DNA of 64,000 nucleotides from Nocardioides sp. Root140 (GTDB lineage: Bacteria > Actinomycetota > Actinomycetes > Propionibacteriales > Nocardioidaceae): positions 973,722-1,037,721 of the forward strand of contig NZ_LMFI01000010.1 of NCBI RefSeq assembly GCF_001426745.1, in the 5' to 3' direction. Positions 56,463 through 64,000 of this stretch are shown one piece after another. A program made the translations under genes and the position numbers. Positions within the stretch are counted from its first letter, which is position 1. Each line of letters opens with the position of its first letter. The notes under the pieces are model-generated. The model was not told the origin of the DNA and ran no database searches. It saw only the letters and a list, made by a program, of their open reading frames with translations.

Positions 56463-58478
56463 ATGTTCGAGTCGCTGACACCGGGCTCCGTGGTCGGGCG
56501 CTACCGGGTCGAGGGAGTCATCGGCTCGGGAGGCATGGGTGTCGTGCACGCCGCGCGCGACGAACACCTCAATCGTCGGGTCGCGCTGAAGGTGATGTCC
56601 GGCCACCTTGCCGAGGACCCGACGTTCCGGGCCCGCTTCCTGCGCGAGGCGACGGTGCTGGGGCGGCTCGACTCCCCGCACATCGTCGAGGTCTACGACC
56701 ACGGCGAGCAGAACGGTCACCTGTGGATCGCCACCCAGCTCGTCGAGGGCGGCGACCTCGGCCAGCTCATCGCGCACAACGGGCCGCTGCCCGCCGCCCT
56801 GGCGATCCGGCTGTGCACCCAGGTGGCCGACGCGCTCCAGGACGCCCACTCGCGGGGAGTCGTCCACCGCGACGTCAAGCCCGCCAACATCCTCGTCTCC
56901 TCCCCGGGCTCCGCGGAGCAGCACGCCTACCTCACCGACTTCGGCCTGGCCCGTGAGATCGGCGCCGACCTGACCGCCGTACGCGGCGCCACCGGCACGT
57001 GGGACTACCTGGCCCCCGAGTGCGGCTCCGGGCAGCAGGCGACCCCCGCGAGCGACGTGTACGCAGTCGGCTGCCTGTTGTGGACCTGCCTCACCGGGCA
57101 CCCGCCGTACGACGGCACCGAGATCGAGGTCGCCCTGGCCCATGCCCGGCAGGCGCCACCCACCCTTCGCCCGGGACGAGGTCTGACGGCCCCGCTGGCG
57201 CGCCGGCTGAACGCCGTCATCGGACGGGCGATGAGCAAGGACCCCCTGCAGCGACAGGGATCCGCGGCCGAACTCGCTTCCGAGCTGCGCGCCGCCGGGA
57301 CGGGTCTGCTGGCTGCTGCTGGCCAGCCCGGGCGTACGCCGGGCAGGCGCCGCGGCCTCCTGATCGGAGGCGTGGTCGCCCTGGTCGCGGTCCTCGGTGC
57401 GGCCATCGGGATCAAGGCGCTGACCTCGGACGACGCCCCGGCCGACGCAACCTCAGACGAGCGGAGCACCGCTCCCCCGGCCGACGAAGCCGCCGAACCG
57501 GTCGACAGGCCGATCACCGGCGACGTGGACGGCGACGGGTTCGGCGACCTCATCGTCAGCCACCTCGCCGACGTGGGACAGGACGTCGAGCTGTTGCGTT
57601 CATCGGACGGCACCACCCTCGGCGAGCCGCAGCCCTGGGCCGAGGAGGTCGGCGTCCCACTGCGCGGTGATGTCGACGGGGACGAGAAGTTCGACCTCCT
57701 CTCTGTCGAGACGGCCCCGGGGGCCGACCTGGAGTACCGCATCTCCGTGCTCCGGGACAGGGTCGACGGTGTCCAGAGCACCGACCTGGCAGCCCCGCGG
57801 GGGTCCAGCTCCCTCTATCCGGCGCTGGGCGACTTCGACGGGGACGGCAACGACGACCTGGCCTTGGCCAGCGACGGAAGCGTCACGGGCTCACAGGGCA
57901 TCTGGGTGAGCCTCAGCACCGGTGACGGGTTCGCCGAGTTCACGCAGTGGTACACCTCCGACACCGAGGTGCCCCGACCGCTGCCCGGAGACTTCGACGG
58001 CGACGGCGACGACGACCTGGCCCTGCTCGACGGGGCCGACTCGCTGGGGTTGCTGGTCTCGAACGGCTCGCAGCTCACGGCCACGACGCCCCAGGGGCTG
58101 GCCCAGGCCTCCGGCCTCCTGGCGCCCGGCGACTTCGACGGCGACGGCACCGACGAGCTCGTCGGCGTCCCCTCGACCGGCACGGGAAGCGGGCTGGTGG
58201 TGTGGACCTACGCCGACGAGCAGTGGGAGGACGACGTGCGGGGAACCCTGCAGGCCGACACATTCGTCTCCAGCATCAAGGCCCCGTCGGTCGCGGACTT
58301 CGACGGCGATCGGCGCGACGACGTCCTCCTCTTCAGCGGCGAGTACGACGCGCCGTCGTACGACTTCAAGGTGGCCCTCTCGAGCGGCCTCGCCTTCGAG
58401 ACCGAGGAGTCGTGGCGCGAGTACGCCCACGGCGTGGAGGACTACCCACACTCCGTCGGCCCTGCGCCGACCGAGTGA
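56463..58478 (+). CDS. receptor-like Ser/Thr protein kinase with FG-GAP propeller (A type)
   Basis: 671 aa from M-F-E-S-L-T. Kinase domain with GSGGMG, Lys in VALK (K43), HRDVKPAN, TDFGLARE and TGTWDYLAPE. One membrane span (about 300-320) after a GRRRG stretch, an acidic linker, then six FG-GAP/VCBS motifs. The C-terminus has no Cys pair, like its A-type relative at 50261. The 57-bp gap to the next kinase suggests one transcript. Function as a membrane receptor kinase is inferred; no ligand known. Confidence 0.93.
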   Translation: MFESLTPGSVVGRYRVEGVIGSGGMGVVHAARDEHLNRRVALKVMSGHLAEDPTFRARFLREATVLGRLDSPHIVEVYDHGEQNGHLWIATQLVEGGDLGQLIAHNGPLPAALAIRLCTQVADALQDAHSRGVVHRDVKPANILVSSPGSAEQHAYLTDFGLAREIGADLTAVRGATGTWDYLAPECGSGQQATPASDVYAVGCLLWTCLTGHPPYDGTEIEVALAHARQAPPTLRPGRGLTAPLARRLNAVIGRAMSKDPLQRQGSAAELASELRAAGTGLLAAAGQPGRTPGRRRGLLIGGVVALVAVLGAAIGIKALTSDDAPADATSDERSTAPPADEAAEPVDRPITGDVDGDGFGDLIVSHLADVGQDVELLRSSDGTTLGEPQPWAEEVGVPLRGDVDGDEKFDLLSVETAPGADLEYRISVLRDRVDGVQSTDLAAPRGSSSLYPALGDFDGDGNDDLALASDGSVTGSQGIWVSLSTGDGFAEFTQWYTSDTEVPRPLPGDFDGDGDDDLALLDGADSLGLLVSNGSQLTATTPQGLAQASGLLAPGDFDGDGTDELVGVPSTGTGSGLVVWTYADEQWEDDVRGTLQADTFVSSIKAPSVADFDGDRRDDVLLFSGEYDAPSYDFKVALSSGLAFETEESWREYAHGVEDYPHSVGPAPTE

Positions 58479-58535
58479 GCTTTCGCCGAACGGCCTGAGA
58501 GTTTCCGGTGAGGCGGCGTAGGGCAGTGTGGGCGC

Positions 58536-60539
58536 GTGCCTGAACAACCACAGCGCTTCGTCGTCGGCCAGCGTCTGGGCGCCGGCGGCATGGGAGCCGT
58601 CCACATCGCCACCGACACCCGGTTCGACCGCCTCGTCGCATTGAAGGTGATGTCGGACCACCTCGCGAGCGGGGAGGAGTTCCGGGAGCGCTTCCGCCGC
58701 GAAGCCGACGTGCTGACCCGACTGGACTCCCCGCACGTCACGACGATCTACGACCACGGGGAGAGCGACGGGCACCTGTGGATCGCCACGCAGTTGATCC
58801 GCGGGGGCGAACTCGGCGACCTGCTCCGGGCGCGTGGCCCGCTCCCGCCACACCGCGCCGTGCAGGTCTGCGGGCAGGTCGCGGAGGCGCTCCGGGCGAC
58901 CCACGCGGTCGGCGTACTGCACCGTGACGTCAAGCCCAGCAACGTGCTGCTGCGCGATCCGGATGCGACCAACCTGCACGCCTACCTGTGCGACTTCGGC
59001 ATCGCCGACACCGGGAACCGGCTCACCGTGGCCGGCGGTGTTGCCGGGACGTGGCAATACCTCGCACCCGAACGCGCCTCGGGCAGTCCGGCTGCTCCGA
59101 CCACCGACATCTACGCGGTCGGGTGCCTGCTCTGGGCGTGCCTGGCCGGCCAGCCGCCGTACACGGGCTCCGACGTCGACGTGGCGATCGGCCACCTCGA
59201 GGGTGAGCTGCCCCAGGTGCCGGAGACCGGTCCCGGGCTTGCCGCCCTCAACCGCGTGCTGCGGCGCACGATGGCGAAGAACCCGGCCGACCGGTTCCAG
59301 ACCGCGGCCGAGCTGCGGGCCGCGCTGGCCGCGCTCGAGGCCGAGATCCCTGCTGCCATGCCACCTCTGCGGCCGGATCCGCCCACTGCACCGCGCCCAC
59401 CCGGGATGGATCCGAGCGGTCGGCGCGGTCGACTGATGGGCGTGCCGGCGCTGGTCGGCGTACTGGCGCTGGTCGGGGTGCTGGTCGCCGGTGGCATCGT
59501 GGCTGCACTGGCACTGCGCGGCGACGACTCCGGCAACAGCGAGTCCGCGACCCCCGGGGGCTCGACGAAGAAGGCAGTGACCGGCGACCTGACCGGCGAC
59601 GGCCGGGGTGACCTGACCCTCCACGACTGGGACGGCGAGGCGATGCGGGCCGTCGTCATGGCCAGCACCGGCTCCGCGTTCGGTCCGACCGAACAGGTCA
59701 TGTCGGGGGCCTTCTCGGTGATCAAGGGCGACATCGACGGCGATGGAACGCAGGAGCTGGTGGCCGTCGCACCCGGCTCGGGTGGCGGCGAGGTCACGGT
59801 CGCGTCCGTCGGCGGCAAGCAGCGCACGATGGAGGTGGGGGTCGACGACGCCGACCAGCCCGACTTCACCGAGGGCGCCATGATGGGCGACCTGACCGGC
59901 GACGGGCGCGACGACCTCGTGATCGCACCCGCGAACAACGCCACGGGTGACGACTTCGTGGTCTGGCTGGCGGTGAGCACGGGTGACGGGTTCGAGGACC
60001 TGCAGCGGGTGCACAGCTCCTCGGACGCCGTCGCGCAGGCGGTTCCCGCAGACGTCGACGGTGACGGCGACGACGACCTCGTGCTGGCCGAGCCCGATGC
60101 GGAACAGCTGGGGGTCCTGGAGTCCGACGGGAAGGCGCTGACCTCGACCGGGTTCGTGGCCACCAACACCACGGCCTACGACATCGTCGTCGGCGACTTC
60201 GACGGTGACGGTGCCGACGAGGTGGTCGAGGTCGACGGCGTCTCGCAGAAGATCGTCGTGCTCCGCCGCGAAGGCGACGCCTGGGACTCCGAGATCTGGC
60301 TCGACGACACGAAGGACGCGTTCAACCTGCTCGACTCGAACCCCAACACGTCGGTCTCCGACGTGAACGGTGACGGCAAGGACGACCTCGTGCGCTTCTC
60401 GGCCGGCGAGGGCCCCGTCGAGCGCCGGACGATGGTGTTCGTGTCGTCGGGCAAGGACTTCGCCGCACCCGCCGACTGGGGCAGCTACACGTGCGAGTGC
60501 GACGAGTACTTCGACCCGGTCGAGAGCTTCAAGAACTGA
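58536..60539 (+). CDS. receptor-like Ser/Thr protein kinase with FG-GAP propeller (B type)
   Basis: 667 aa from a GTG (V-P-E-Q-P-Q). No ribosome-binding site is obvious; CAGTGT 6 nt before the start could be a leaderless -10. Kinase domain with GAGGMG, Lys in VALK (K37), HRDVKPSN, CDFGIADT and AGTWQYLAPE. One membrane span (about 295-320). Six FG-GAP-like motifs follow, two of them with Thr in place of the usual Asp (DLTGDG). It ends with CECDEYF. Counterpart of the B-type kinase at 52240. Confidence 0.93.
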   Translation: MPEQPQRFVVGQRLGAGGMGAVHIATDTRFDRLVALKVMSDHLASGEEFRERFRREADVLTRLDSPHVTTIYDHGESDGHLWIATQLIRGGELGDLLRARGPLPPHRAVQVCGQVAEALRATHAVGVLHRDVKPSNVLLRDPDATNLHAYLCDFGIADTGNRLTVAGGVAGTWQYLAPERASGSPAAPTTDIYAVGCLLWACLAGQPPYTGSDVDVAIGHLEGELPQVPETGPGLAALNRVLRRTMAKNPADRFQTAAELRAALAALEAEIPAAMPPLRPDPPTAPRPPGMDPSGRRGRLMGVPALVGVLALVGVLVAGGIVAALALRGDDSGNSESATPGGSTKKAVTGDLTGDGRGDLTLHDWDGEAMRAVVMASTGSAFGPTEQVMSGAFSVIKGDIDGDGTQELVAVAPGSGGGEVTVASVGGKQRTMEVGVDDADQPDFTEGAMMGDLTGDGRDDLVIAPANNATGDDFVVWLAVSTGDGFEDLQRVHSSSDAVAQAVPADVDGDGDDDLVLAEPDAEQLGVLESDGKALTSTGFVATNTTAYDIVVGDFDGDGADEVVEVDGVSQKIVVLRREGDAWDSEIWLDDTKDAFNLLDSNPNTSVSDVNGDGKDDLVRFSAGEGPVERRTMVFVSSGKDFAAPADWGSYTCECDEYFDPVESFKN

Positions 60540-60545
60540 TTCGAC

Positions 60546-60570
60546 GGTCCGACCCCACTAGTGTCGGGCC
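60546..60570 (+). promoter_or_regulatory. leaderless promoter of the alpha-mannosidase within a dyad
   Basis: TAGTGT (60559-60564) lies 6 nt before the ATG at 60571. Arms GGTCCGAC (60546-60553) and GTCGGGCC (60563-60570) flank it with one mismatch, and CACTAGTG sits in the centre. Confidence 0.5.
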
Positions 60571-63500
60571 ATGCATGATCGCGGCAAGGAGATCGAGGAC
60601 CGGCTCGGGCGTGTCATGGAGGAGCGGGTCAGACCCGCCATCCATCACGGGATCGCGGACCTCCGGGTCGAGGTGTGGCACGTGCCGCCTTCCCCCGACG
60701 GCACGGTCGGCGAGCCGGTCGCGTTCGACGTGGCGCGCGCGGCGACGTACGCCCCGGCTTCCGTCGGCGACCGGTGGGGACCGGCCTGGGGCACCAGCTG
60801 GTTCCACCTGGCCGGCACCGTGCCTGCCGATCCCGCGACCACTGACGTGGCGACGCCGGAGATCGTCTTCGACCTGGGCTGGTCGACCCGGCGCCCGGGC
60901 ATGCAGGCCGAAGCGCTGGTCCACCGACCCGACGGCAGCGTCGTGAAGGGCCTCAACCCGCAGAACTCCTGGATCGCGGTGACGCCCGGCGAAGAGATCG
61001 ACCTGTACGTCGAGGCGGCGGCGAACCCGACCATCGGCCCGGGCTACACGCCAACCAGGGAAGGCGATCGCGACACCTCGACCCGCGAACCGCTCTACCG
61101 CATCAGCCGGGCCGAGATCTGCACCCGCAACGTCGACGTCTTCGAGCTGAACGCCGACGTCGACGTGCTCGACGGACTCCAACGCTCTCTCGGTGAGGGC
61201 GATGCCCGCCGCTGGGAGATCCGCTACGCCCTGGAGCGTGCGGCCGAGGCCCTCGATCCCCACGACGTGGTCGGCACTGCTGCCGCGGCGCGTGCGGAAC
61301 TGGCCGACGTGCTCGCGCGGCCGGCACACGCCAGCGCGCACCGCATCACCGCGATCGGGCACGCGCACATCGACTCGGCCTGGCTGTGGCCCGTGCGAGA
61401 GACCGTGCGCAAGGTGTCGCGGACCGTCGCGAACGTGACCCACCTGCTCGACACCACCGACGACCTGCGGCACTGCATGAGCTCGGCGCAGCAGTGGGAG
61501 TGGCTCGAGGAGAGTCGCCCCGAGCTCTTCGAGCGGGTCCGTGGCCATGTCGAGACGGGCCGGTTCATCCCGGTCGGCGGCATGTGGGTCGAGTCCGACA
61601 CCAACATGGTCGGCGGCGAGGCGATGGCGCGACAGTTCGTGATGGGCAAGCAGTGGTTCATCGACAAGCTCGGCGTCGACTGCGAGGAGGTGTGGCTGCC
61701 CGACTCGTTCGGCTACACCGCCGCGCTGCCGCAGATCGTGAAGCTGGCCGGCTTCCGCTGGTTCCTCACCCAGAAGATCTCGTGGAACACGGTCAACAAG
61801 TTCCCCCACCACACGTTCTGGTGGGAGGGCATCGACGGCACCCGCGTCTTCACGCACTTCCCGCCGGCCGACACCTACAACGGCACCCTGGCCGCCAGCC
61901 AGCTCGCGCACACCGCGTCGAACTTCCGCGACAAGGGCATCGCCACGCGGTCGCTGATCCCGTTCGGCCACGGCGACGGCGGTGGCGGCCCCACCCGCGA
62001 CATGCTCTCGCGCGCTCGTCGTACGGCCTCGCTCGAGGGCTCACCGCAGGTCGCCATCGAGTCGCCCGCCGAGTTCTTCACCGCCGCCGAGGGCGAGTAC
62101 GGCGCCGCCGCGCCGGTGTGGTCAGGCGAGCTCTACCTCGAGATCCACCGGGGCACGTACACCTCGCAGGCCCGCACCAAACAAGGGAATCGACGCTCCG
62201 AGCACCTGCTGCGCGAGGCCGAGCTGTGGTCGACGTACGCCGACCTGCTCGGCCTGGTCGACTACCCCTACGACGAGCTCCGGGCGATCTGGAAGACCGT
62301 CCTGTTGCAGCAGTTCCACGACATCCTGCCCGGGTCGTCGATCGCCTGGGTGCATCGCGAGGCCGAGCTCGAGTACGCACGGGTCGCCGGTGAGCTCGAG
62401 GCGATCATCGAGCGTGCGATCTCCGCGTTGGCGGGTGCTGAGGCTGGTTCCGAGACTGGTTCTGGCGCTGGATCTGACGGGGCTGTGTTCGATGCTTCGC
62501 CGGTCGCCTTCCTGGGACGGGGTCTCGACACGCTCGCTGGCGCTCGCTACTCGACCAACGAGAGGAAACGCTCGACCACCGAGCCCGAAGGTTCGGTGCT
62601 GGAGAACGAGCACCTGCGGGTCGAGGTCGACGAGAGCGGCGTCATCAGGTCGATCCGCGACCTCGACGTCGGGCGCGAGGTGCTGCCGCCCGGCGGCGCG
62701 GCCAACCTGCTGCAGATCCATCCCGACTTCCCGAACAAGTGGGACGCCTGGGACCTCGACCGCTTCTACCGCAACCAGGTCACCGACCTGGCCGGGTCGG
62801 TGTCAGCAGGAACGGACGGGTCGCTCGAGGTGCACGGCGCATTCGGCGAATCGACGTACACGCAGGTGATCACGCTCGTCGGCGGCCGCGTCGACATCGA
62901 GACCACCGTCGACTGGCACGAGCGCGAGAAGGTGCTCAAGCTCGCCTTCGACACCGACGTGCACACCGACCGTGCGCGCTACGAGACGCAGTTCGGCCAC
63001 GTCACTCGTCCCACGCACGAGAACACCACGTGGGACGCCGCCCGGTTCGAGGTCTGCGCGCACCGATGGGTGCAGGTCGAGGACGGCGGGTACGGCGTCG
63101 CGGTGGCCAACGACTCGACGTACGGACACGACGTCACCCGTCATCCCCGCACCGGTGGTGGCACCTTCTCCACGGTGCGCCAGACGCTGCTGCGGGCGCC
63201 TCGCTACCCGGACCCGGAGACCGACCAGGGCAGGCACACGTTCCGCTCGTCGCTCGTGCCGGGCGCGGGGGTCGCCGAGGCCGCGGCAGCCGGCTACGCG
63301 TTGAACCTTCCGGTGCGCCGGGTCGTCGGTGCGTCGGTGCCACCACTGGTCACCGTCAGTGGCGGGACGGCGTACGTCGAGTGCGTGAAGCTGGCCGAGG
63401 ACCGGTCGGGCGACGTCGTCGTGCGCCTCTATGAGCCGCTGGGCGCACGGACCACGGTCACGCTGACGCCTGCCTTCGAGGCGTCAGCGGTGACCGAGGT

Positions 63501-63615
63501 CGACCTGCTTGAGCGACCGCTGCAGAACGATGCGCTGGCCGCGACAGAGCCGATCACGCTGACCCTGCGGCCGTTCCAGATCGTCACCTTGCGGTTGGCG
63601 CGCTCAACCGGATAG
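60571..63615 (+). CDS. alpha-mannosidase, glycoside hydrolase family 38
   Basis: 1014 aa, typical of bacterial and cytosolic-type GH38 enzymes. Zinc-binding HAHID near residue 261, nucleophile Asp in LPDSFGYTAALPQ near 376, a GHGDGGGGP zinc histidine near 470 and the QQFHDILPGSSI segment near 585. No signal peptide, so it probably acts in the cytoplasm on alpha-mannosides from N-glycans or oligosaccharides. Between the catalytic part and the C-terminal beta domains, a Ser/Gly/Ala linker contains an in-frame REP-like palindrome. The ATG follows a leaderless-type -10. Its end overlaps the convergent gene by 12 bp. Confidence 0.95.
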   Translation: MHDRGKEIEDRLGRVMEERVRPAIHHGIADLRVEVWHVPPSPDGTVGEPVAFDVARAATYAPASVGDRWGPAWGTSWFHLAGTVPADPATTDVATPEIVFDLGWSTRRPGMQAEALVHRPDGSVVKGLNPQNSWIAVTPGEEIDLYVEAAANPTIGPGYTPTREGDRDTSTREPLYRISRAEICTRNVDVFELNADVDVLDGLQRSLGEGDARRWEIRYALERAAEALDPHDVVGTAAAARAELADVLARPAHASAHRITAIGHAHIDSAWLWPVRETVRKVSRTVANVTHLLDTTDDLRHCMSSAQQWEWLEESRPELFERVRGHVETGRFIPVGGMWVESDTNMVGGEAMARQFVMGKQWFIDKLGVDCEEVWLPDSFGYTAALPQIVKLAGFRWFLTQKISWNTVNKFPHHTFWWEGIDGTRVFTHFPPADTYNGTLAASQLAHTASNFRDKGIATRSLIPFGHGDGGGGPTRDMLSRARRTASLEGSPQVAIESPAEFFTAAEGEYGAAAPVWSGELYLEIHRGTYTSQARTKQGNRRSEHLLREAELWSTYADLLGLVDYPYDELRAIWKTVLLQQFHDILPGSSIAWVHREAELEYARVAGELEAIIERAISALAGAEAGSETGSGAGSDGAVFDASPVAFLGRGLDTLAGARYSTNERKRSTTEPEGSVLENEHLRVEVDESGVIRSIRDLDVGREVLPPGGAANLLQIHPDFPNKWDAWDLDRFYRNQVTDLAGSVSAGTDGSLEVHGAFGESTYTQVITLVGGRVDIETTVDWHEREKVLKLAFDTDVHTDRARYETQFGHVTRPTHENTTWDAARFEVCAHRWVQVEDGGYGVAVANDSTYGHDVTRHPRTGGGTFSTVRQTLLRAPRYPDPETDQGRHTFRSSLVPGAGVAEAAAAGYALNLPVRRVVGASVPPLVTVSGGTAYVECVKLAEDRSGDVVVRLYEPLGARTTVTLTPAFEASAVTEVDLLERPLQNDALAATEPITLTLRPFQIVTLRLARSTG
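62519..62583 (+). repeat. REP-like palindrome inside the alpha-mannosidase gene
   Basis: GGTCTCGACACGCTCGCTGG followed by CGCTCGCTACTCGACCAACG is the kind of short palindrome dispersed in many Nocardioides and related genomes. A second half-like CGCTCGACCACCGAG follows. It is read in frame and adds a linker with R-G-L-D-T-L-A-G-A-R-Y-S-T. Confidence 0.65.
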
Positions 63616-64000
63616 TCCGCGCAACGCCGAGAGGGCCGCGTTGTGCCCGCCCATGCCGTGCACGCCGCCGCCCGGAGGCGTGGACGCCGAGCAGATGAAG
63701 ACGCCCGGAACCCCGGTGGAATAAGGGTTTCGCGCGATCCTGGGCCGCATCACGAGCTGGAGTCCGCCGTTGGCCCCGGCAGAGATGTCTCCGCCGACGT
63801 AGTTCGCGTTGTGCGCCTCGAGCCCGGCCGTGTCACGCACGTGCACGTGCCGGACCCGGTCGCGGAACCCCGGAGCGAACCGCTCGATCTGCGCCGTGAT
63901 CGCCTCGGTGGCATCCCCGGTCCAGGCGTTCGGGACGTGCGCGTAGGCATAGATCGGGTTGAGACCGGAGTCGCCGCCGGAGCGCAGCGGGTCGACGAGG
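63604..64000 (-). CDS. NAD(P)/FAD-dependent oxidoreductase, C-terminal part (phytoene-desaturase/PYROXD2-like)
   Basis: About 131 codons of the C-terminus; the frame is open to the window edge, so the start lies beyond 64000. The segment GVFICSASTPPGGGVHGMGGHNAA is the terminal FAD-binding signature of the phytoene-desaturase-like family, and the preceding NANYVGGDISAGANGGLQLVMRP stretch is typical of PYROXD2-like proteins. Substrate unknown. It converges on the alpha-mannosidase gene. Confidence 0.85.
   Translation of the reverse strand, partial: LVDPLRSGGDSGLNPIYAYAHVPNAWTGDATEAITAQIERFAPGFRDRVRHVHVRDTAGLEAHNANYVGGDISAGANGGLQLVMRPRIARNPYSTGVPGVFICSASTPPGGGVHGMGGHNAALSALRGLSG

Overview
This is a high-GC actinobacterial chromosome segment, most likely from Nocardioides or another member of the Nocardioidaceae. 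The evidence is the G/C-rich third codon positions, a class I lysyl-tRNA synthetase, SigE-family sigma factors, DUF6230/DUF6114 proteins, a PxKF-domain exoprotein, a class E sortase, an HspR/HAIR heat-shock circuit, and many probable leaderless genes with a TANNNT -10 hexamer 6-7 nt before the start codon. No rRNA, tRNA, IS element, prophage or CRISPR array was seen.

Layout. 1-5.3 kb: the C-terminal propeller of one Ser/Thr kinase cut by the window edge, then two complete receptor-like kinases. 5.3-10.6 kb: purA, a diacylglycerol-kinase-like lipid kinase, a TrmB/LuxR-type regulator and lysS. 10.6-17.9 kb: a YeiH-type transporter with its divergent LysR regulator, a DUF3151 protein, a small membrane protein plus winged-helix repressor divergent from an MFS exporter, an AbiEi-like gene bracketed by inverted copies of a ~75-bp repeat, and class II fructose-bisphosphate aldolase. 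18-21.8 kb: two SigE-family sigma factors with two membrane anti-sigma candidates in mirror order, and a TrmH-type methyltransferase. 21.8-28.3 kb: a long leader, an LPNTG-anchored repeat surface protein with two identical +1 frameshifts, a DedA protein, a class E sortase and an aminotransferase. 28.3-38.6 kb: a membrane protein, an FHA-LuxR regulator divergent from a non-RD kinase, clpB, an alpha/beta hydrolase, an Abi-alpha protein and a DUF445 protein. 38.6-45.8 kb: an accessory block of four DUF6230-type exoproteins, two DUF6114 membrane proteins and a secreted protein, plus signal peptidase I, a membrane protein and a TetR regulator. 45.9-50 kb: hspR, dnaJ, grpE, dnaK. 50.2-60.5 kb: four more propeller kinases as two related pairs around a PxKF exoprotein. 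60.5-64 kb: a GH38 alpha-mannosidase and the C-terminal end of an FAD oxidoreductase.

Two systems stand out. The first is a family of at least six complete kinases, plus one partial, each with a cytoplasmic kinase domain, one membrane span and an extracellular propeller of six Asp-rich FG-GAP/VCBS motifs. They look like receptor kinases built on integrin-like calcium-binding sensors. Two adjacent A-type/B-type pairs point to duplication of a two-gene module. The second is the DUF6230/DUF6114 export cluster. A TetR gene shares a long imperfect operator (TTTACATGA-N9-AACGT-n-AAAG) with the intergenic region that drives the cluster and lepB, so the block looks like one regulon.

Limits: all assignments come from reading the sequence. 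Family names rest on motif recognition, and no database search or folding calculation was run.
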